A DNA stretch of 64,000 nt from Achromobacter sp. UMC71 (GTDB taxonomy: Bacteria; Pseudomonadota; Gammaproteobacteria; Burkholderiales; Burkholderiaceae_B), in NCBI RefSeq assembly GCF_014170305.1, contig NZ_LZZT01000018.1, positions 332,299 to 396,298 on the forward strand, written 5' to 3'. A program made the translations under genes and the position numbers. The notes under the pieces were generated by a model. It saw nothing but the letters and a program-made list of their open reading frames with translations. It was not told where the DNA came from and searched no databases. Shown here one piece after another: positions 1 to 8,609 of this stretch. How positions within the stretch are numbered: position 1 is the first letter of the stretch; each line of letters opens with the position of its first letter.

Positions 1-2
1 TC

Positions 3-1352
3 GAGGCGGGCTTGCAGATGCTGGCGTCGTCGCCAGACCTGGTCGGCGGAGACCTGGCCGGCTTTCATCAGCGGGCGCGGGACGCCATCAAGTTCCAGAT
101 CGTGGACAGCTATGTCCTGACCGACAAAGAGGGCCACCAGGTCGTCAATACCCTGGTCCCCTATGGCACGGCGCTGCCGCCGTCGGGTGTGTTCCAGGAA
201 CTGACCCGGGTGTTCCGCGCGCGCGAACCGGTGCTGAGCAGCCTGTTCACCGGCGCGGTCAGCCAGAGTCCGACGATCGCGCTTGGCGTACCCGTGATGC
301 GAGGCGACGAGGTCGTCTATAGCCTCAACGTCGGCCTGTCGCCCGAACGCATCGGCAATGTGCTGGGACGCCGGGGGCTGCCGGATGGCTGGGTTGCGGC
401 GGTGCTGGATAAAAGCGGCACCATCGTCGCGCGCACGCGCGAAACCTCCAAGTTCGTCGGGCAGAAAGCCGTGCCCGCGCTGTCGCGAGCGGTGCAGCAG
501 GAAAACGAAGGCTCGTTGGAAACCATCACCAAAGAGGGCACGCCGGTCTACACCGCCTTCAGCCGATCGGCCCTGACAGGCTGGACGGTGGCGGCCGGCG
601 CCCCGATGACGCTGGTGACGACGGACCTGTATCGCTCCATTGCCTGGCTTGCCCTGGGCACGTTGACGGCTTTCGGGTTGGGCTTGTGGCTGGCCCTGAG
701 GCTGGCCAACCGCCTGACGTCCGCGGTGCAGGGCCTGGTGGGCCCGGCGCTGGCCCTGGGCGAAGGCCGCACGGTCGAGCTGCCCGGCACGCGGGTCAAG
801 GAAGCCGAGGAGGTGGGCACGGCGCTGCTGCAGGCCTCGCGCATGCTGGCCCACGCCCAGCACCTGGCACACTACGACCCATTGACCGGCCTGTGCAACC
901 GGGTGCTGTTCGGCGAAATGGTCTTGCGCGAACTGGCCGTGGCCCAGCGCAGCGGCGAAACCTTCGCCCTCCTGGCGATCGATCTGGACGGCTTCAAGGC
1001 GGTCAACGACATGCATGGCCATGCCGCGGGCGATACCGTCCTGAAAGAGGCCGCGGACCGCATGGCTCGCGCCATCCGGGTGTCGGACGTCGCGGCGCGC
1101 CTGGGGGGCGACGAATTCGCCGTGCTGCTGATGGGGGCCAACCGGGACAACGCGCAGGCGGTGGCCGAAGCGCTGGTCGAAAGCCTGTCGCTACCCTATC
1201 CGCAGGTCCGGGTGGCCGTCTCGGCCAGCGTGGGCATTGCCGTGTATCCCCAGTCGGGGATCACCATGCTGCAGCTCCTGGAACGCGCCGACATGGCGCT
1301 GTACCGGGCCAAAAAGCTGGGCAAGCGGCGGGTGGCGTCCGACGAGCGCTAG
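3..1352 (+). CDS. Diguanylate cyclase with periplasmic sensor, 5' end outside the window
   Basis: Makes cyclic di-GMP from two GTP in response to an external signal sensed by an N-terminal periplasmic domain. The reading frame is open to the window edge and the visible part begins inside what looks like a dCache/PDC sensor, so the true start lies upstream; the TTG at 12 is only the first in-frame start-like codon. Counting from 12, a membrane helix lies at about residues 208-230, and a GGDEF domain follows from about 285. The active-site GGDEF is intact at 365-369, and an RxxD inhibitory site (RVSD) sits five residues before it, so product inhibition is expected. No EAL domain follows. The C-terminus is complete. 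The family call is firm; the sensed signal is unknown. Confidence 0.9.
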   Translation, partial: EAGLQMLASSPDLVGGDLAGFHQRARDAIKFQIVDSYVLTDKEGHQVVNTLVPYGTALPPSGVFQELTRVFRAREPVLSSLFTGAVSQSPTIALGVPVMRGDEVVYSLNVGLSPERIGNVLGRRGLPDGWVAAVLDKSGTIVARTRETSKFVGQKAVPALSRAVQQENEGSLETITKEGTPVYTAFSRSALTGWTVAAGAPMTLVTTDLYRSIAWLALGTLTAFGLGLWLALRLANRLTSAVQGLVGPALALGEGRTVELPGTRVKEAEEVGTALLQASRMLAHAQHLAHYDPLTGLCNRVLFGEMVLRELAVAQRSGETFALLAIDLDGFKAVNDMHGHAAGDTVLKEAADRMARAIRVSDVAARLGGDEFAVLLMGANRDNAQAVAEALVESLSLPYPQVRVAVSASVGIAVYPQSGITMLQLLERADMALYRAKKLGKRRVASDER

Positions 1353-1376
1353 GTCCAGGGCCGCCAGCGAACCGGT

Positions 1377-1625
1377 TCAGACACCTGGGCGCGGTGCGGC
1401 GGACGGCGCCAGGGCCGTGAGCACTTCGCCCGATTTCAGCCGGTAGCGTCTGTCGCCCAGGGCGATCACGCCTTGCCCTTCCGACGTTCTGAGTATGTAG
1501 CGGATGGTCGCGGCGTCGGCCGGCGGAGTCGCCTGGTCGGCCTGCGAAAACACTTCGATCCGGTAGAGTCGGCCCGACTCCGTCGTGGCAAGCACGTCGG
1601 TCAGCCTGCGTATAGAGATGGTCAT
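1377..1625 (-). CDS. Small conserved hypothetical protein (82 aa)
   Basis: An 82-residue soluble protein of unknown function. It has no signal peptide or membrane segment and consists mostly of short beta-like stretches. The ATG at 1625 is preceded by a good ribosome binding site (AGAGGGAGAA about 8 nt upstream), which supports a real gene. It is convergent with the diguanylate cyclase and divergent from the YddG-type exporter. I recognise no domain. Confidence 0.6.
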   Translation of the reverse strand: MTISIRRLTDVLATTESGRLYRIEVFSQADQATPPADAATIRYILRTSEGQGVIALGDRRYRLKSGEVLTALAPSAAPRPGV

Positions 1626-1804
1626 GCGGCTCGTTCTCCCTCTTGTTTGTTGTTCAACGGGCTGGTCGCTTCTCTGGCATGGAATTCCCGTATGCCAACG
1701 GGTGCTGCGGCGGTTTTGCTGTTTTCGCTACACTCTGGTCGTTTTTGGCGCGCGCTTTGCCCGGCGTGGCCTATTGCATCAATATCGGGCAATCGGAAAC
1801 GGTA

Positions 1805-2713
1805 ATGCAATTTGCTCCCAGCCGGAAGACGGCGACGTTCCTGGGATTAATAGCCGTGGTGCTCTGGGGCACCGTCGTCGGCCTGATCCGCAGTGTCAGC
1901 GAGAGTTTCGGCCCGATCGGCGGCGCGGCCCTGATCTATACGGTCGGATCGGTATTCCTGGTGCTGTTGCTGGGGTTGCCCAAACTGCGGTCGTTCCCGC
2001 GTTCTTACCTGATCTCGGGCAGCGTCCTGTTCGTGGCCTACGAAATCTGCCTGTCGCTATCGTTGGGGTTCGCCACTCACCGCAGCCAAGCGATCGAGCT
2101 GGGCATCGTCAATTACCTGTGGCCATGCTTCACGGTGATTCTGGCGATCCTGATCAATGGCCAGCGCGCCAGCGCCTGGGTCGTGCCCGGTATCGCGCTG
2201 TCGTTGTGCGGCATTGTCTGGGTGGTCGGCGGCCCGGGCGGACTTTCCTGGGATCGCACGGCCGCCAATATCGCCAGCAATCCGCTCAGCTACAGCCTGG
2301 CGTTCAGCGGCGCCATTATCTGGGCTGTATATTGCAACGTCACGAAACGCTTTGCAGATGGCAAGAACGGCGTGGCGCTGTTTTTCATGCTGACCGCGGC
2401 CGTGCTGTGGGTCAAATACGGATTCAGCGCCGAGCCCGCGCTGACATTCAACGGGGCCGCCGTGCTTGAACTGTGCCTGACGGGGGGCGCAATGGCCGCT
2501 GGCTACGCGCTCTGGAATCTGGGCATACTCAAGGGCAACTTGACGCTTCTGGCCACGGCTTCGTATTTCACGCCGGTGTTGTCGACGTTTTTCGCGGCCG
2601 TGTGGCTGTCTACGCGATTGACCGCGACGTTTTGGCAAGGCGTGACGATGGTCACCGCCGGATCGCTGATTTGCTGGGCGGCGACGCGAGGCAGGCCGGC
2701 CCGGGGCGGATAG
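1805..2713 (+). CDS. yddG: Aromatic amino acid exporter of the DMT superfamily, YddG type
   Basis: Inner-membrane exporter of the drug/metabolite transporter superfamily, ten predicted helices over 302 residues. It resembles E. coli YddG over most of its length: the N-terminal VVLWGTVVGLIRSVSE stretch, the GGAALIY segment, the YEICLSLSLG helix, VNYLWP, and the C-terminal NLGILKGN and SYFTPVLS motifs all have YddG counterparts. YddG exports aromatic amino acids and some toxic analogues. The ORF is open further upstream to 1643, but the ATG at 1805 gives the family N-terminus. It is monocistronic here, with a small membrane-protein gene on the other strand just downstream. Confidence 0.85.
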   Translation: MQFAPSRKTATFLGLIAVVLWGTVVGLIRSVSESFGPIGGAALIYTVGSVFLVLLLGLPKLRSFPRSYLISGSVLFVAYEICLSLSLGFATHRSQAIELGIVNYLWPCFTVILAILINGQRASAWVVPGIALSLCGIVWVVGGPGGLSWDRTAANIASNPLSYSLAFSGAIIWAVYCNVTKRFADGKNGVALFFMLTAAVLWVKYGFSAEPALTFNGAAVLELCLTGGAMAAGYALWNLGILKGNLTLLATASYFTPVLSTFFAAVWLSTRLTATFWQGVTMVTAGSLICWAATRGRPARGG

Positions 2714-2733
2714 CCCCGGTCAGGCGCAGCGGC

Positions 2734-2925
2734 TCAATCCAGCACCATGGTCTGCGCGACCGCGTAGCCAAGCGGAATGAGCAACAGGGAAGCGAACAGG
2801 GAACTGACAATCGCCGCGGATATCTTCAGCCAGGGCTCGGGCCCCGCGCTTTGAACCGTTTGAATCACCAACGCGACGATACCCACAACCATCAAACAGC
2901 TGATTACCACTGCTACGTAAGTCAT
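2734..2925 (-). CDS. Small two-helix membrane protein (63 aa)
   Basis: A 63-residue hydrophobic protein with two predicted membrane helices (about residues 3-24 and 35-58) joined by a short hydrophilic loop. The ATG at 2925 is preceded by GGAG at a normal distance. The family is not recognised and no function is assigned. It lies tail to tail with the YddG-type exporter. A longer ORF covering it in another frame is judged to be a shadow. Confidence 0.55.
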   Translation of the reverse strand: MTYVAVVISCLMVVGIVALVIQTVQSAGPEPWLKISAAIVSSLFASLLLIPLGYAVAQTMVLD

Positions 2926-3172
2926 GTTGTCTCCGTCCTCGCCTGATTAAAGGGCTGCGGCTGCCGCTGATGCGATCTAGATGTTTGATTGATTGTGCGC
3001 CTGTATTCGCGGCGATGGCGCTAGGGTTTTCCTGACGCGCGATCGCGGTGTGGCGTTTTTGCCGCGCAGGGTGCAGCATGAAAACGATGTGCGGGTGCAG
3101 CATCGGCCCAGCCCCTCCGAGGGGATGCTTTGCGCTACGATGGCGGCGTCGAATCACTCCCAAGGTTGCGAA

Positions 3173-3427
3173 ATGCCGCAACGATTACGCCCCGGCACGC
3201 GCGCTACATTGCAGGTCAGGCAATTGCTGCCGGGCGAATTCGCCTGGATCATCACCTTGCTGGACCCCGAAAGCGGCAATGTGCGCAGCACCAATTATTC
3301 CGAACGGCGCTACGCCAGCCAGGACGAAGCCTCCGCGGCCGGCAAGGCCGCGGTGGTGGAATTTCTGGGCAAGGGCGGCCAGAACGCGGCGGATGCCGTC
3401 AAGGACGGCAAGCCGCCCAAGTCCTGA
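3173..3427 (+). CDS. Small conserved hypothetical protein (84 aa)
   Basis: An 84-residue soluble protein. The ATG at 3173 (preceded by CAAGG) is preferred over the open frame that extends further upstream. The N-terminal half contains an ITLLDPESGNV stretch that could form a beta hairpin, followed by an Ala-rich helix and a Lys-rich tail. The function is unknown. A short poly-T stretch follows around 3470. Confidence 0.6.
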   Translation: MPQRLRPGTRATLQVRQLLPGEFAWIITLLDPESGNVRSTNYSERRYASQDEASAAGKAAVVEFLGKGGQNAADAVKDGKPPKS

Positions 3428-3560
3428 CGCGCGTATCGCCCTTGCCGCAAAAACCCTCGCCCGAGGGTTTTTTTCGTCTTGTCTCCTGAAGTGATCAACC
3501 TGGGCACGGCAATTGCTGGAGAGCGGGCCGGCGCGATTTGCGCTGACGAGGAGACCCGCC

Positions 3561-3752
3561 ATGACCCAGATCAACCACCGGCCACCGGGCGCACCCGACG
3601 ACGTGCCGCCTGACGATCCGCCGCTGCCCGGCAATCCGAGTCCGGACGATCCGCGGCCGGATACGAACCGTCCGCCCAACGCCCCGGATGACACCGGCGT
3701 GATACCGCCAGCGCCGGATCCCCGCGCGCCCGGCACCATCGACCTGGCCTGA
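3561..3752 (+). CDS. Proline- and aspartate-rich small protein (63 aa)
   Basis: A 63-residue protein that is about one third proline and rich in Asp, with repeated PDD and PPD units. It should be intrinsically disordered. The ATG at 3561 follows GAGGAGACCC, a strong ribosome binding site. It is probably co-transcribed with the tiny membrane peptide gene that follows 36 nt later. Short Pro/Asp-rich proteins of this kind occur in related betaproteobacteria without assigned function. Confidence 0.55.
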   Translation: MTQINHRPPGAPDDVPPDDPPLPGNPSPDDPRPDTNRPPNAPDDTGVIPPAPDPRAPGTIDLA

Positions 3753-3788
3753 GCGCCAGCCCATCTTCGCGACACCAAGGAGGTCTAC

Positions 3789-3863
3789 ATGCGTTCCATC
3801 CTGCTATGGCTGCTGGGGGTGCCCATTCCCATCATCATCCTGCTGGCGCTGTTCTGGCACTGA
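3789..3863 (+). CDS. Tiny membrane peptide (24 aa)
   Basis: A 24-residue ORF consisting of one hydrophobic helix, starting MRSILLWLLG and ending ALFWH. It is preceded by a near-perfect ribosome binding site, AAGGAGGT, 5 nt before the ATG. Such a strong site in front of an almost wholly hydrophobic peptide argues that it is translated. It sits between the proline-rich protein and a larger membrane protein, so it may be a small membrane-stress peptide. That role is inference; the sequence shows only the ORF and the site. Confidence 0.6.
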   Translation: MRSILLWLLGVPIPIIILLALFWH

Positions 3864-3935
3864 CGCCCCGCTGGGTTCCCGCGCCGACGCCTGGTTGCCA
3901 GGCGCGGCCGCACAAACAATGAACAAGGAATAACC

Positions 3936-4847
3936 ATGGAAAACGCAACTTCGGCGGGCCAGCCCTACGGCGTCGCGCCCGGGCATGAATCAGCGGTATC
4001 CGCCGTGTCTTGGGCGGCGGTATTCGCCGGCGCGGTGATAGCGGCGGCGCTGTCGCTGGCGCTGTTTGCCGGCGGTTCCGGCCTGGGCTTCCTGTCGGTC
4101 TCGCCGTGGGGCGGGGAAGGGATGTCGGCGCCCGCGGTGGGTATCAGTATCATCGCGTGGATGCTGTTCACGCAGATCGTTGCCTACGGCATAGGCGGCT
4201 ACGTCGCCGGCCGCTTGCGCACGAAGTGGGTGGACGCGCATGGGGACGAGGTTTACTTCCGCGATACCGCGCACGGCTTTCTGGTGTGGGCGTTGAGCGC
4301 GGTGGTCAGCGCGGCGCTGCTGGGGTCCGCGCTTGCCACGCTGGCGTCCGGCGCGGCCAAGGCGGGCGCTTCGGTGGTGGCCGGTGCCGGCGCAGCCGTC
4401 ACGGCGACCGCGGCAGCGGGTGCGGGCGGGGGTGGCATGGATCACGCGAGCGACTACTTGACCGACGTGCTGTTGCGTTCGGACCGGCCCGACGCTGCCG
4501 GTGACAAGGCCGCGACCCGGGCCGAGGTCGGTCGCATCGTGGCGATTAGCCTGGCTCGTGGCGAGATGGCGCCGGCCGATCGCGATTACGTCGCCAAGGT
4601 GATTGCGGCGCAGACCGGCACCGATCCGGCCGCGGCGCAGCAGCGTGTGGACCAGACCATCCAGAACGCCAAGAAGGCCGCCGACGACGCCAAGCAGAAG
4701 GCGCGCGAGGCGGCAGACCAGGCGCGCAAGGCGGCCGCGGCGTTTGCGCTGTGGGGCTTTGCGTCGATGCTGATCGGCGCCTTCGTGGCGAGCCTGTGCG
4801 CGACCTGGGGCGGCCGCCGCCGCGATACGCTGCACAAGAGGATGTAG
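3936..4847 (+). CDS. Multi-pass membrane protein with coiled-coil segment
   Basis: A 303-residue membrane protein of unknown function. Hydrophobic segments lie at about residues 24-50, 65-92 and 112-150, then an Ala/Gly-rich stretch, a hydrophilic region, an Ala/Lys-rich amphipathic coiled coil (about 225-270, with repeated AxxAK units) and a final membrane helix at about 270-290. The ATG at 3936 follows AAGGAA. It ends the run of small envelope-type genes that begins near 3.5 kb. No catalytic motif is seen. Confidence 0.65.
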   Translation: MENATSAGQPYGVAPGHESAVSAVSWAAVFAGAVIAAALSLALFAGGSGLGFLSVSPWGGEGMSAPAVGISIIAWMLFTQIVAYGIGGYVAGRLRTKWVDAHGDEVYFRDTAHGFLVWALSAVVSAALLGSALATLASGAAKAGASVVAGAGAAVTATAAAGAGGGGMDHASDYLTDVLLRSDRPDAAGDKAATRAEVGRIVAISLARGEMAPADRDYVAKVIAAQTGTDPAAAQQRVDQTIQNAKKAADDAKQKAREAADQARKAAAAFALWGFASMLIGAFVASLCATWGGRRRDTLHKRM

Positions 4848-4941
4848 CGCCGGCTTTTCTGGCGCGGGCAATCAGCCGGTGCGCGCACCGGGGCCGCGCT
4901 CCGCGGGTGGCGACGCCGTCCGTGGAGCGCGTGTGTGTGGA

Positions 4942-5844
4942 TCAGGGGCGCCGTTGCTGGAACAGCCACTCGCGCCAGGGCTTGGCGGTCAACAGTTCCG
5001 GCGCGATGCGGTGGTCCATGCCGTCATAGGTGATGAAGATCGGATGAGCGCCCGCCGAGGCCAGCGCCTTGGCCCATATCTGGCTGCCTTCGTAGGGATT
5101 TTCCTGGTCGGCCGTGCCGTGCATCAGCATGATGGGGATACCGGCCAGGGGCTGGGCCAGTGAGCGTTCCGGCGGCACGCCGGACATGGCTACGATGGCC
5201 GCGAAGCGGCGCGGGGCGGCCACGGCAGCGTCCAGCGCGGCCGACGCACCCATCGAGAATCCCACGGCATAGACGCGCTTGGCATCTACGGGATAGCGTT
5301 TGGCGATGTCGTCGACCAGGCGCATGACGTCGGCCAGGTCGGTGCCCGCCTTTGAAATGCGTACGCCGTGCGCATCCTGGGTGTAGTTGGCCGTGCGGCC
5401 GGGCGTTTGCGGCACTAACACATAGGCGGGAAAATCGCGGCGCGATTCCAGCGACCCAAACGTGCGGGTAAAGGCGTTCAGCGGCAGCAGATTGTCGGTG
5501 CCCACGCCGCCCGAGCTATGGAAAATCACCACCAGCGGGTATTTTTTTCCGCCGGCCCCCTGTTGCTTGGACTCCTCCGGGAGCGGAGCGACGAGCCGGT
5601 AGGGCAGCGCGGTCTTGCCCGCGCGGGGGAATTCGCCGGACGAAAAAGCATCGATCGGGGCTTGCTTGAACGCATCCACCACTTGCTGTTGTTCAGCGGT
5701 GGGCGCGAAGGCCACGCGCGAGGTTTGCACGCTGCCGGACGCAGCCTGGGCGCAGGACCCGGCCAGGCCGAGCGCGCCGGCCAGGGCCGCCATGGCGAAT
5801 TGCTTGTGGAATTGCTTATGGATTCGAAGCGGGCTCACAGGCAT
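4942..5844 (-). CDS. Secreted alpha/beta-hydrolase esterase, dienelactone hydrolase/depolymerase-like
   Basis: A 300-residue exported serine hydrolase. A signal peptide ends near CAQA-A at about residue 34. The catalytic serine is S197 in GFSMG (195-199), the acid is probably D246 in HGTAD, and the histidine H278 in GMDH. This layout fits the PHB depolymerase/feruloyl-esterase-like and dienelactone-hydrolase group. The ATG at 5844 (GGAAG ribosome binding site) gives the signal peptide; the frame is open upstream to 5988 but that extension is not plausible. The substrate is unknown. Confidence 0.75.
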   Translation of the reverse strand: MPVSPLRIHKQFHKQFAMAALAGALGLAGSCAQAASGSVQTSRVAFAPTAEQQQVVDAFKQAPIDAFSSGEFPRAGKTALPYRLVAPLPEESKQQGAGGKKYPLVVIFHSSGGVGTDNLLPLNAFTRTFGSLESRRDFPAYVLVPQTPGRTANYTQDAHGVRISKAGTDLADVMRLVDDIAKRYPVDAKRVYAVGFSMGASAALDAAVAAPRRFAAIVAMSGVPPERSLAQPLAGIPIMLMHGTADQENPYEGSQIWAKALASAGAHPIFITYDGMDHRIAPELLTAKPWREWLFQQRRP

Positions 5845-5999
5845 GTCAGGGCTTCCAATGGCAGGGCTTTCATGAAGGATTCGCGCAGCATTTTCCGCGC
5901 AGTACTTCAAAATCACAAGATGATGCAAAAGGGGCTGGTGCAAAAGGGCTGGTGTAAAAAAATGGCCCCACGCAATGGCCCAATGCAATGGCCCAATGC

Positions 6000-6031
6000 A
6001 AAAAGGCCTTCACTTGCGTGAAGGCCTTTTT
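6000..6031 (-). terminator. Intrinsic terminator after the CAT tRNA
   Basis: A perfect 14-bp inverted repeat (6000-6013 and 6018-6031) with a 4-nt loop. It is A-rich on one side and T-rich on the other, so it works in both directions. It lies 8 nt beyond the tRNA 3' end and would end the tRNA transcript. Confidence 0.85.
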
Positions 6032-6038
6032 AAATTCT

Positions 6039-6115
6039 TGGTGGCGCATCCCTGATTCGAACAGGGGACCTGCGGATTATGATTCCGTCGCTCTAACCGG
6101 CTGAGCTAATGCGCC
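6039..6115 (-). tRNA. tRNA with CAT anticodon (elongator Met, or Ile2)
   Basis: A complete cloverleaf of 77 nt including an encoded CCA. The acceptor stem GGCGCAT/ATGCGCC is fully paired, the T stem is CCCTG/CAGGG with loop TTCGAAT, and the anticodon loop ATCATAA gives CAT. The anticodon stem has one A-C mismatch at its base. It is not an initiator tRNA: position 1-72 is paired and the three G-C pairs next to the loop are absent. CAT can be elongator Met or, after lysidine modification, Ile(AUA); Met is preferred but not proven. Confidence 0.9.
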
Positions 6116-6277
6116 ATCTTTTTTCGTTGAACTTTCCGTTCCGCAAAGCTTTCGGCATTTTTGCGTTTTTCAGCATTTTTGCCCTGGCCGCGCTCAGTTT
6201 CAAACGAAGCTGAGTAACGAAGAACGAAATTCTAGCATGAAATTTTTTGGCAATGCAACTGGGTTGGGCGCGTTTTT

Positions 6278-7594
6278 TTACGCGTCCCGCGCCAGACGGA
6301 TGCCCGAGAACTGCCAGCGGGCCTCCGGCGGGAAGAAATTGCGGTAGCTGGGCCGAATATGGCCGCGTGGTGTGGCGCAGGAGCCGCCGCGCAGCACGTA
6401 CTGGTTGCACATGAATTTGCCGTTGTATTCGCCCACCGCGCCGGCGTCCGGCGTAAAGCCGGGGTAGGCGTCGTAGGCACTGGCGGTCCATTCCCAGGCG
6501 TCGCCATACAACTGGGCGGGGCCGCTGGCGCCCAGCCGGGCCGGCGCGGGCCGGGGATCCAGGTGGCCGTTTTCCAGCATGTTGGCGCGATGGGAGTAAG
6601 CGCCGTCGGGCAGTTGCCGGGCGGCGTGTTCCCATTCCGCCTCGCGCGGCAGCCGCACGCGCGCCCAGCGCGCGTAGGCGTCGGCCTCGAAGTAACTGAC
6701 GTGGGTGACCGGGGCCTGCAGTTCCAGCTCCTGCATGCCGCGCAGGGTGAAGACGCGCCAGTCGTCGCGCTGGCCTTCCCAATACAAAGGCGCTCGCCAG
6801 CCTTCGGCGCAGACCCGTTCCCAGCCCAGCGATAGCCACAGTTCCGGACGCTTGTAGCCGCCGTCGCGGATGAAGGCCAGGTATTCGTGCTGTGTCACCA
6901 GCCGGTCGGCCAGATGGAACGGCGCCAGCAGCGCGTCATGCGCGGGGCCTTCGTTGTCGAAACCGAAACCGCGGCCATCATGGCCGACGCGGACCACGCC
7001 CCCGTTGTAGCGGGTCCAGCCGGCGGCCGTGCCTGGCGGTAAGGCGGGCGAGCCGGCGGCCACGTATGCCGGTTTCAGCGGATTGGTCGACAGCATGTGC
7101 TTCAGGTCCGTCAGGATCAGTTCCTGGTGCTGCTGCTCGTGGTTCAAACCCAGTTCCAGCAAGGCATCGAAGGCCGGGTCGTTGCCGCCCAATCGCGAAA
7201 TCAGGTCGTGCATGGCCTGGTCCACGTGCTGGCGGTAATGCAGCACGTCCGACAGCGGCGGACGCGACAGCAGGCCGCGCTGCGGGCGCGGGTGCTTGGC
7301 GCCGACAGCGTTGTAGTAGGAATTGAACAGCATCCGGTACTGCGGGTGAAAGGCCGAGTAGGGCGGATGGAAGTGCGTCAGCAGGAAGGTCTCGAAGAAC
7401 CAGGTGGTGTGCGCCAGATGCCATTTGACGGGGCTGCAATCGGGCATGGATTGCACCTGGCAGTCTTCGGGGCTGAGCGGCGCGGCCAGCGCCGTGCTAG
7501 TGGCGCGCACGGCATCGTACCGGTCGTGCTGGCCCGCTTGTCCGGCGGCATAGGGGCCGTTGGCGGGGTGGGTCAGCAGGCAGGCAGGTTCCAT
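6278..7594 (-). CDS. egtB: Ergothioneine biosynthesis sulfoxide synthase EgtB
   Basis: A non-haem iron enzyme that joins hercynine to cysteine or gamma-glutamylcysteine with oxygen to form the sulfoxide precursor of ergothioneine. The 438-residue protein has an N-terminal DinB-like bundle with the iron ligands, H62 (in WHLAH) and H152/H156 (HEQQH), followed by a C-terminal formylglycine-generating-enzyme-like domain ending in a typical LRGGSCAT segment. The ATG at 7594 has a GGAGG ribosome binding site; the open frame continues upstream but overlaps egtD and is not used. It lies 37 nt after egtD, so the two form an operon. No egtA, egtC or egtE is seen nearby. Confidence 0.93.
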   Translation of the reverse strand: MEPACLLTHPANGPYAAGQAGQHDRYDAVRATSTALAAPLSPEDCQVQSMPDCSPVKWHLAHTTWFFETFLLTHFHPPYSAFHPQYRMLFNSYYNAVGAKHPRPQRGLLSRPPLSDVLHYRQHVDQAMHDLISRLGGNDPAFDALLELGLNHEQQHQELILTDLKHMLSTNPLKPAYVAAGSPALPPGTAAGWTRYNGGVVRVGHDGRGFGFDNEGPAHDALLAPFHLADRLVTQHEYLAFIRDGGYKRPELWLSLGWERVCAEGWRAPLYWEGQRDDWRVFTLRGMQELELQAPVTHVSYFEADAYARWARVRLPREAEWEHAARQLPDGAYSHRANMLENGHLDPRPAPARLGASGPAQLYGDAWEWTASAYDAYPGFTPDAGAVGEYNGKFMCNQYVLRGGSCATPRGHIRPSYRNFFPPEARWQFSGIRLARDA

Positions 7595-7631
7595 GGCGAT
7601 CCTCCAGGGGCGGGTTGAGGGACGCCGCGCG

Positions 7632-8609
7632 TTACGCGCGGGCGCTGAAAACCGAAAACCAGCCGCGAGAATCCGACCAGTGCTCAATGTTGTGATAGCC
7701 CGCGCTCTGCAGCAGGCCGGTAAAGGCCTGGGGCGTGAACTTGTAGGAGTTTTCCGTGTGGATGCGTTCGCCCGCGGCAAAACGCCGTTCGCCGGCGGGC
7801 CATCGGACGGTGACCGGCCGCAGCGCCTGCAGGTGCATTTCGATGCGCGATTGTTCGCTGTTGAACAGCGCCACATGGCGCCAGTCGTCGACGTTGAAAT
7901 CCGCGCCCAGCATGTCGTTGACGTGCCGCAGCAGATTCAGGTTGAAGGCGGCGGTCAGGTGCAGCGCATCGTCGTAGGCCGGCTCCAGCACTTCGCTGGG
8001 CTTGATGCGGTCCACGCCCACCAACAGTCCGCCGCCTTGGCACTGGCGCCGGATCCGCTGCAGCATGGCGCGGGCCTGGTCCGGGTTCAGGTTGCCGATG
8101 CTGGAGCCGGGATAGAAGAACAGGCGTCCTTCGGGCGCGACTTCGGGCGGCAGGGCGAGCGTTTGGGAGAAGTCCTGGCCGATGGCGGTAATGCGCAGTT
8201 CGGGGTAGGACAGGCGTAGCCTGCGCACGGCCGCCTGCAGATAGTCGGCGGAAATGTCGATGGGGACGTAGTGGCGGGGGCGCAGGCTGGAGAACAGCCG
8301 CTCCGCCTTGACGCAATCGCCGGCACCCAGGTCGATCAGCGATTGCACCGGGCCGATACGGCGGGCGATATCCGCCCCATGGCGCTCAAAGATTTCGGCT
8401 TCGCAGCGGGTCGGGTAATACTCGGGCAGCAAGGTAATGGCGGTGAATAGCGACGAGCCCAGCGCATCGTAGAGAAACTTGGGGTCGATATGGGCGGGGC
8501 GGTCCAGCAGCCCGTCGCACAGTTCGCGTTGTTCGGCGCTGGCGGGTTGCGGTTGGGGCGCCAGGAAGTGCGGGGCGGCGCCGGCGAGCAGTGCGGAAGG
8601 GGAGACCAT
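7632..8609 (-). CDS. egtD: L-histidine N-alpha-methyltransferase EgtD
   Basis: Trimethylates histidine to hercynine with S-adenosylmethionine, the first step of ergothioneine synthesis. The 325-residue protein shows the family N-terminal region with YYPTR (64-68), the SAM-binding LGAGD (94-98), and the FFYPGSSIGN motif. The ATG at 8609, 9 nt after AAGGA, is preferred over an ATG at 8645 that has no ribosome binding site. It is the first gene of the egtD-egtB operon. Confidence 0.93.
   Translation of the reverse strand: MVSPSALLAGAAPHFLAPQPQPASAEQRELCDGLLDRPAHIDPKFLYDALGSSLFTAITLLPEYYPTRCEAEIFERHGADIARRIGPVQSLIDLGAGDCVKAERLFSSLRPRHYVPIDISADYLQAAVRRLRLSYPELRITAIGQDFSQTLALPPEVAPEGRLFFYPGSSIGNLNPDQARAMLQRIRRQCQGGGLLVGVDRIKPSEVLEPAYDDALHLTAAFNLNLLRHVNDMLGADFNVDDWRHVALFNSEQSRIEMHLQALRPVTVRWPAGERRFAAGERIHTENSYKFTPQAFTGLLQSAGYHNIEHWSDSRGWFSVFSARA

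Noticed and set aside
2720..3181. 153-codon ORF on the minus strand
   Set aside because: It spans the start of another gene and the more plausible 63-codon membrane protein in a different frame, and its sequence looks random.
5920..6000. Short near-repeats (AATGGCCCAATGC, twice) before the tRNA terminator
   Set aside because: Only two imperfect short copies; too little to call a repeat array or CRISPR.
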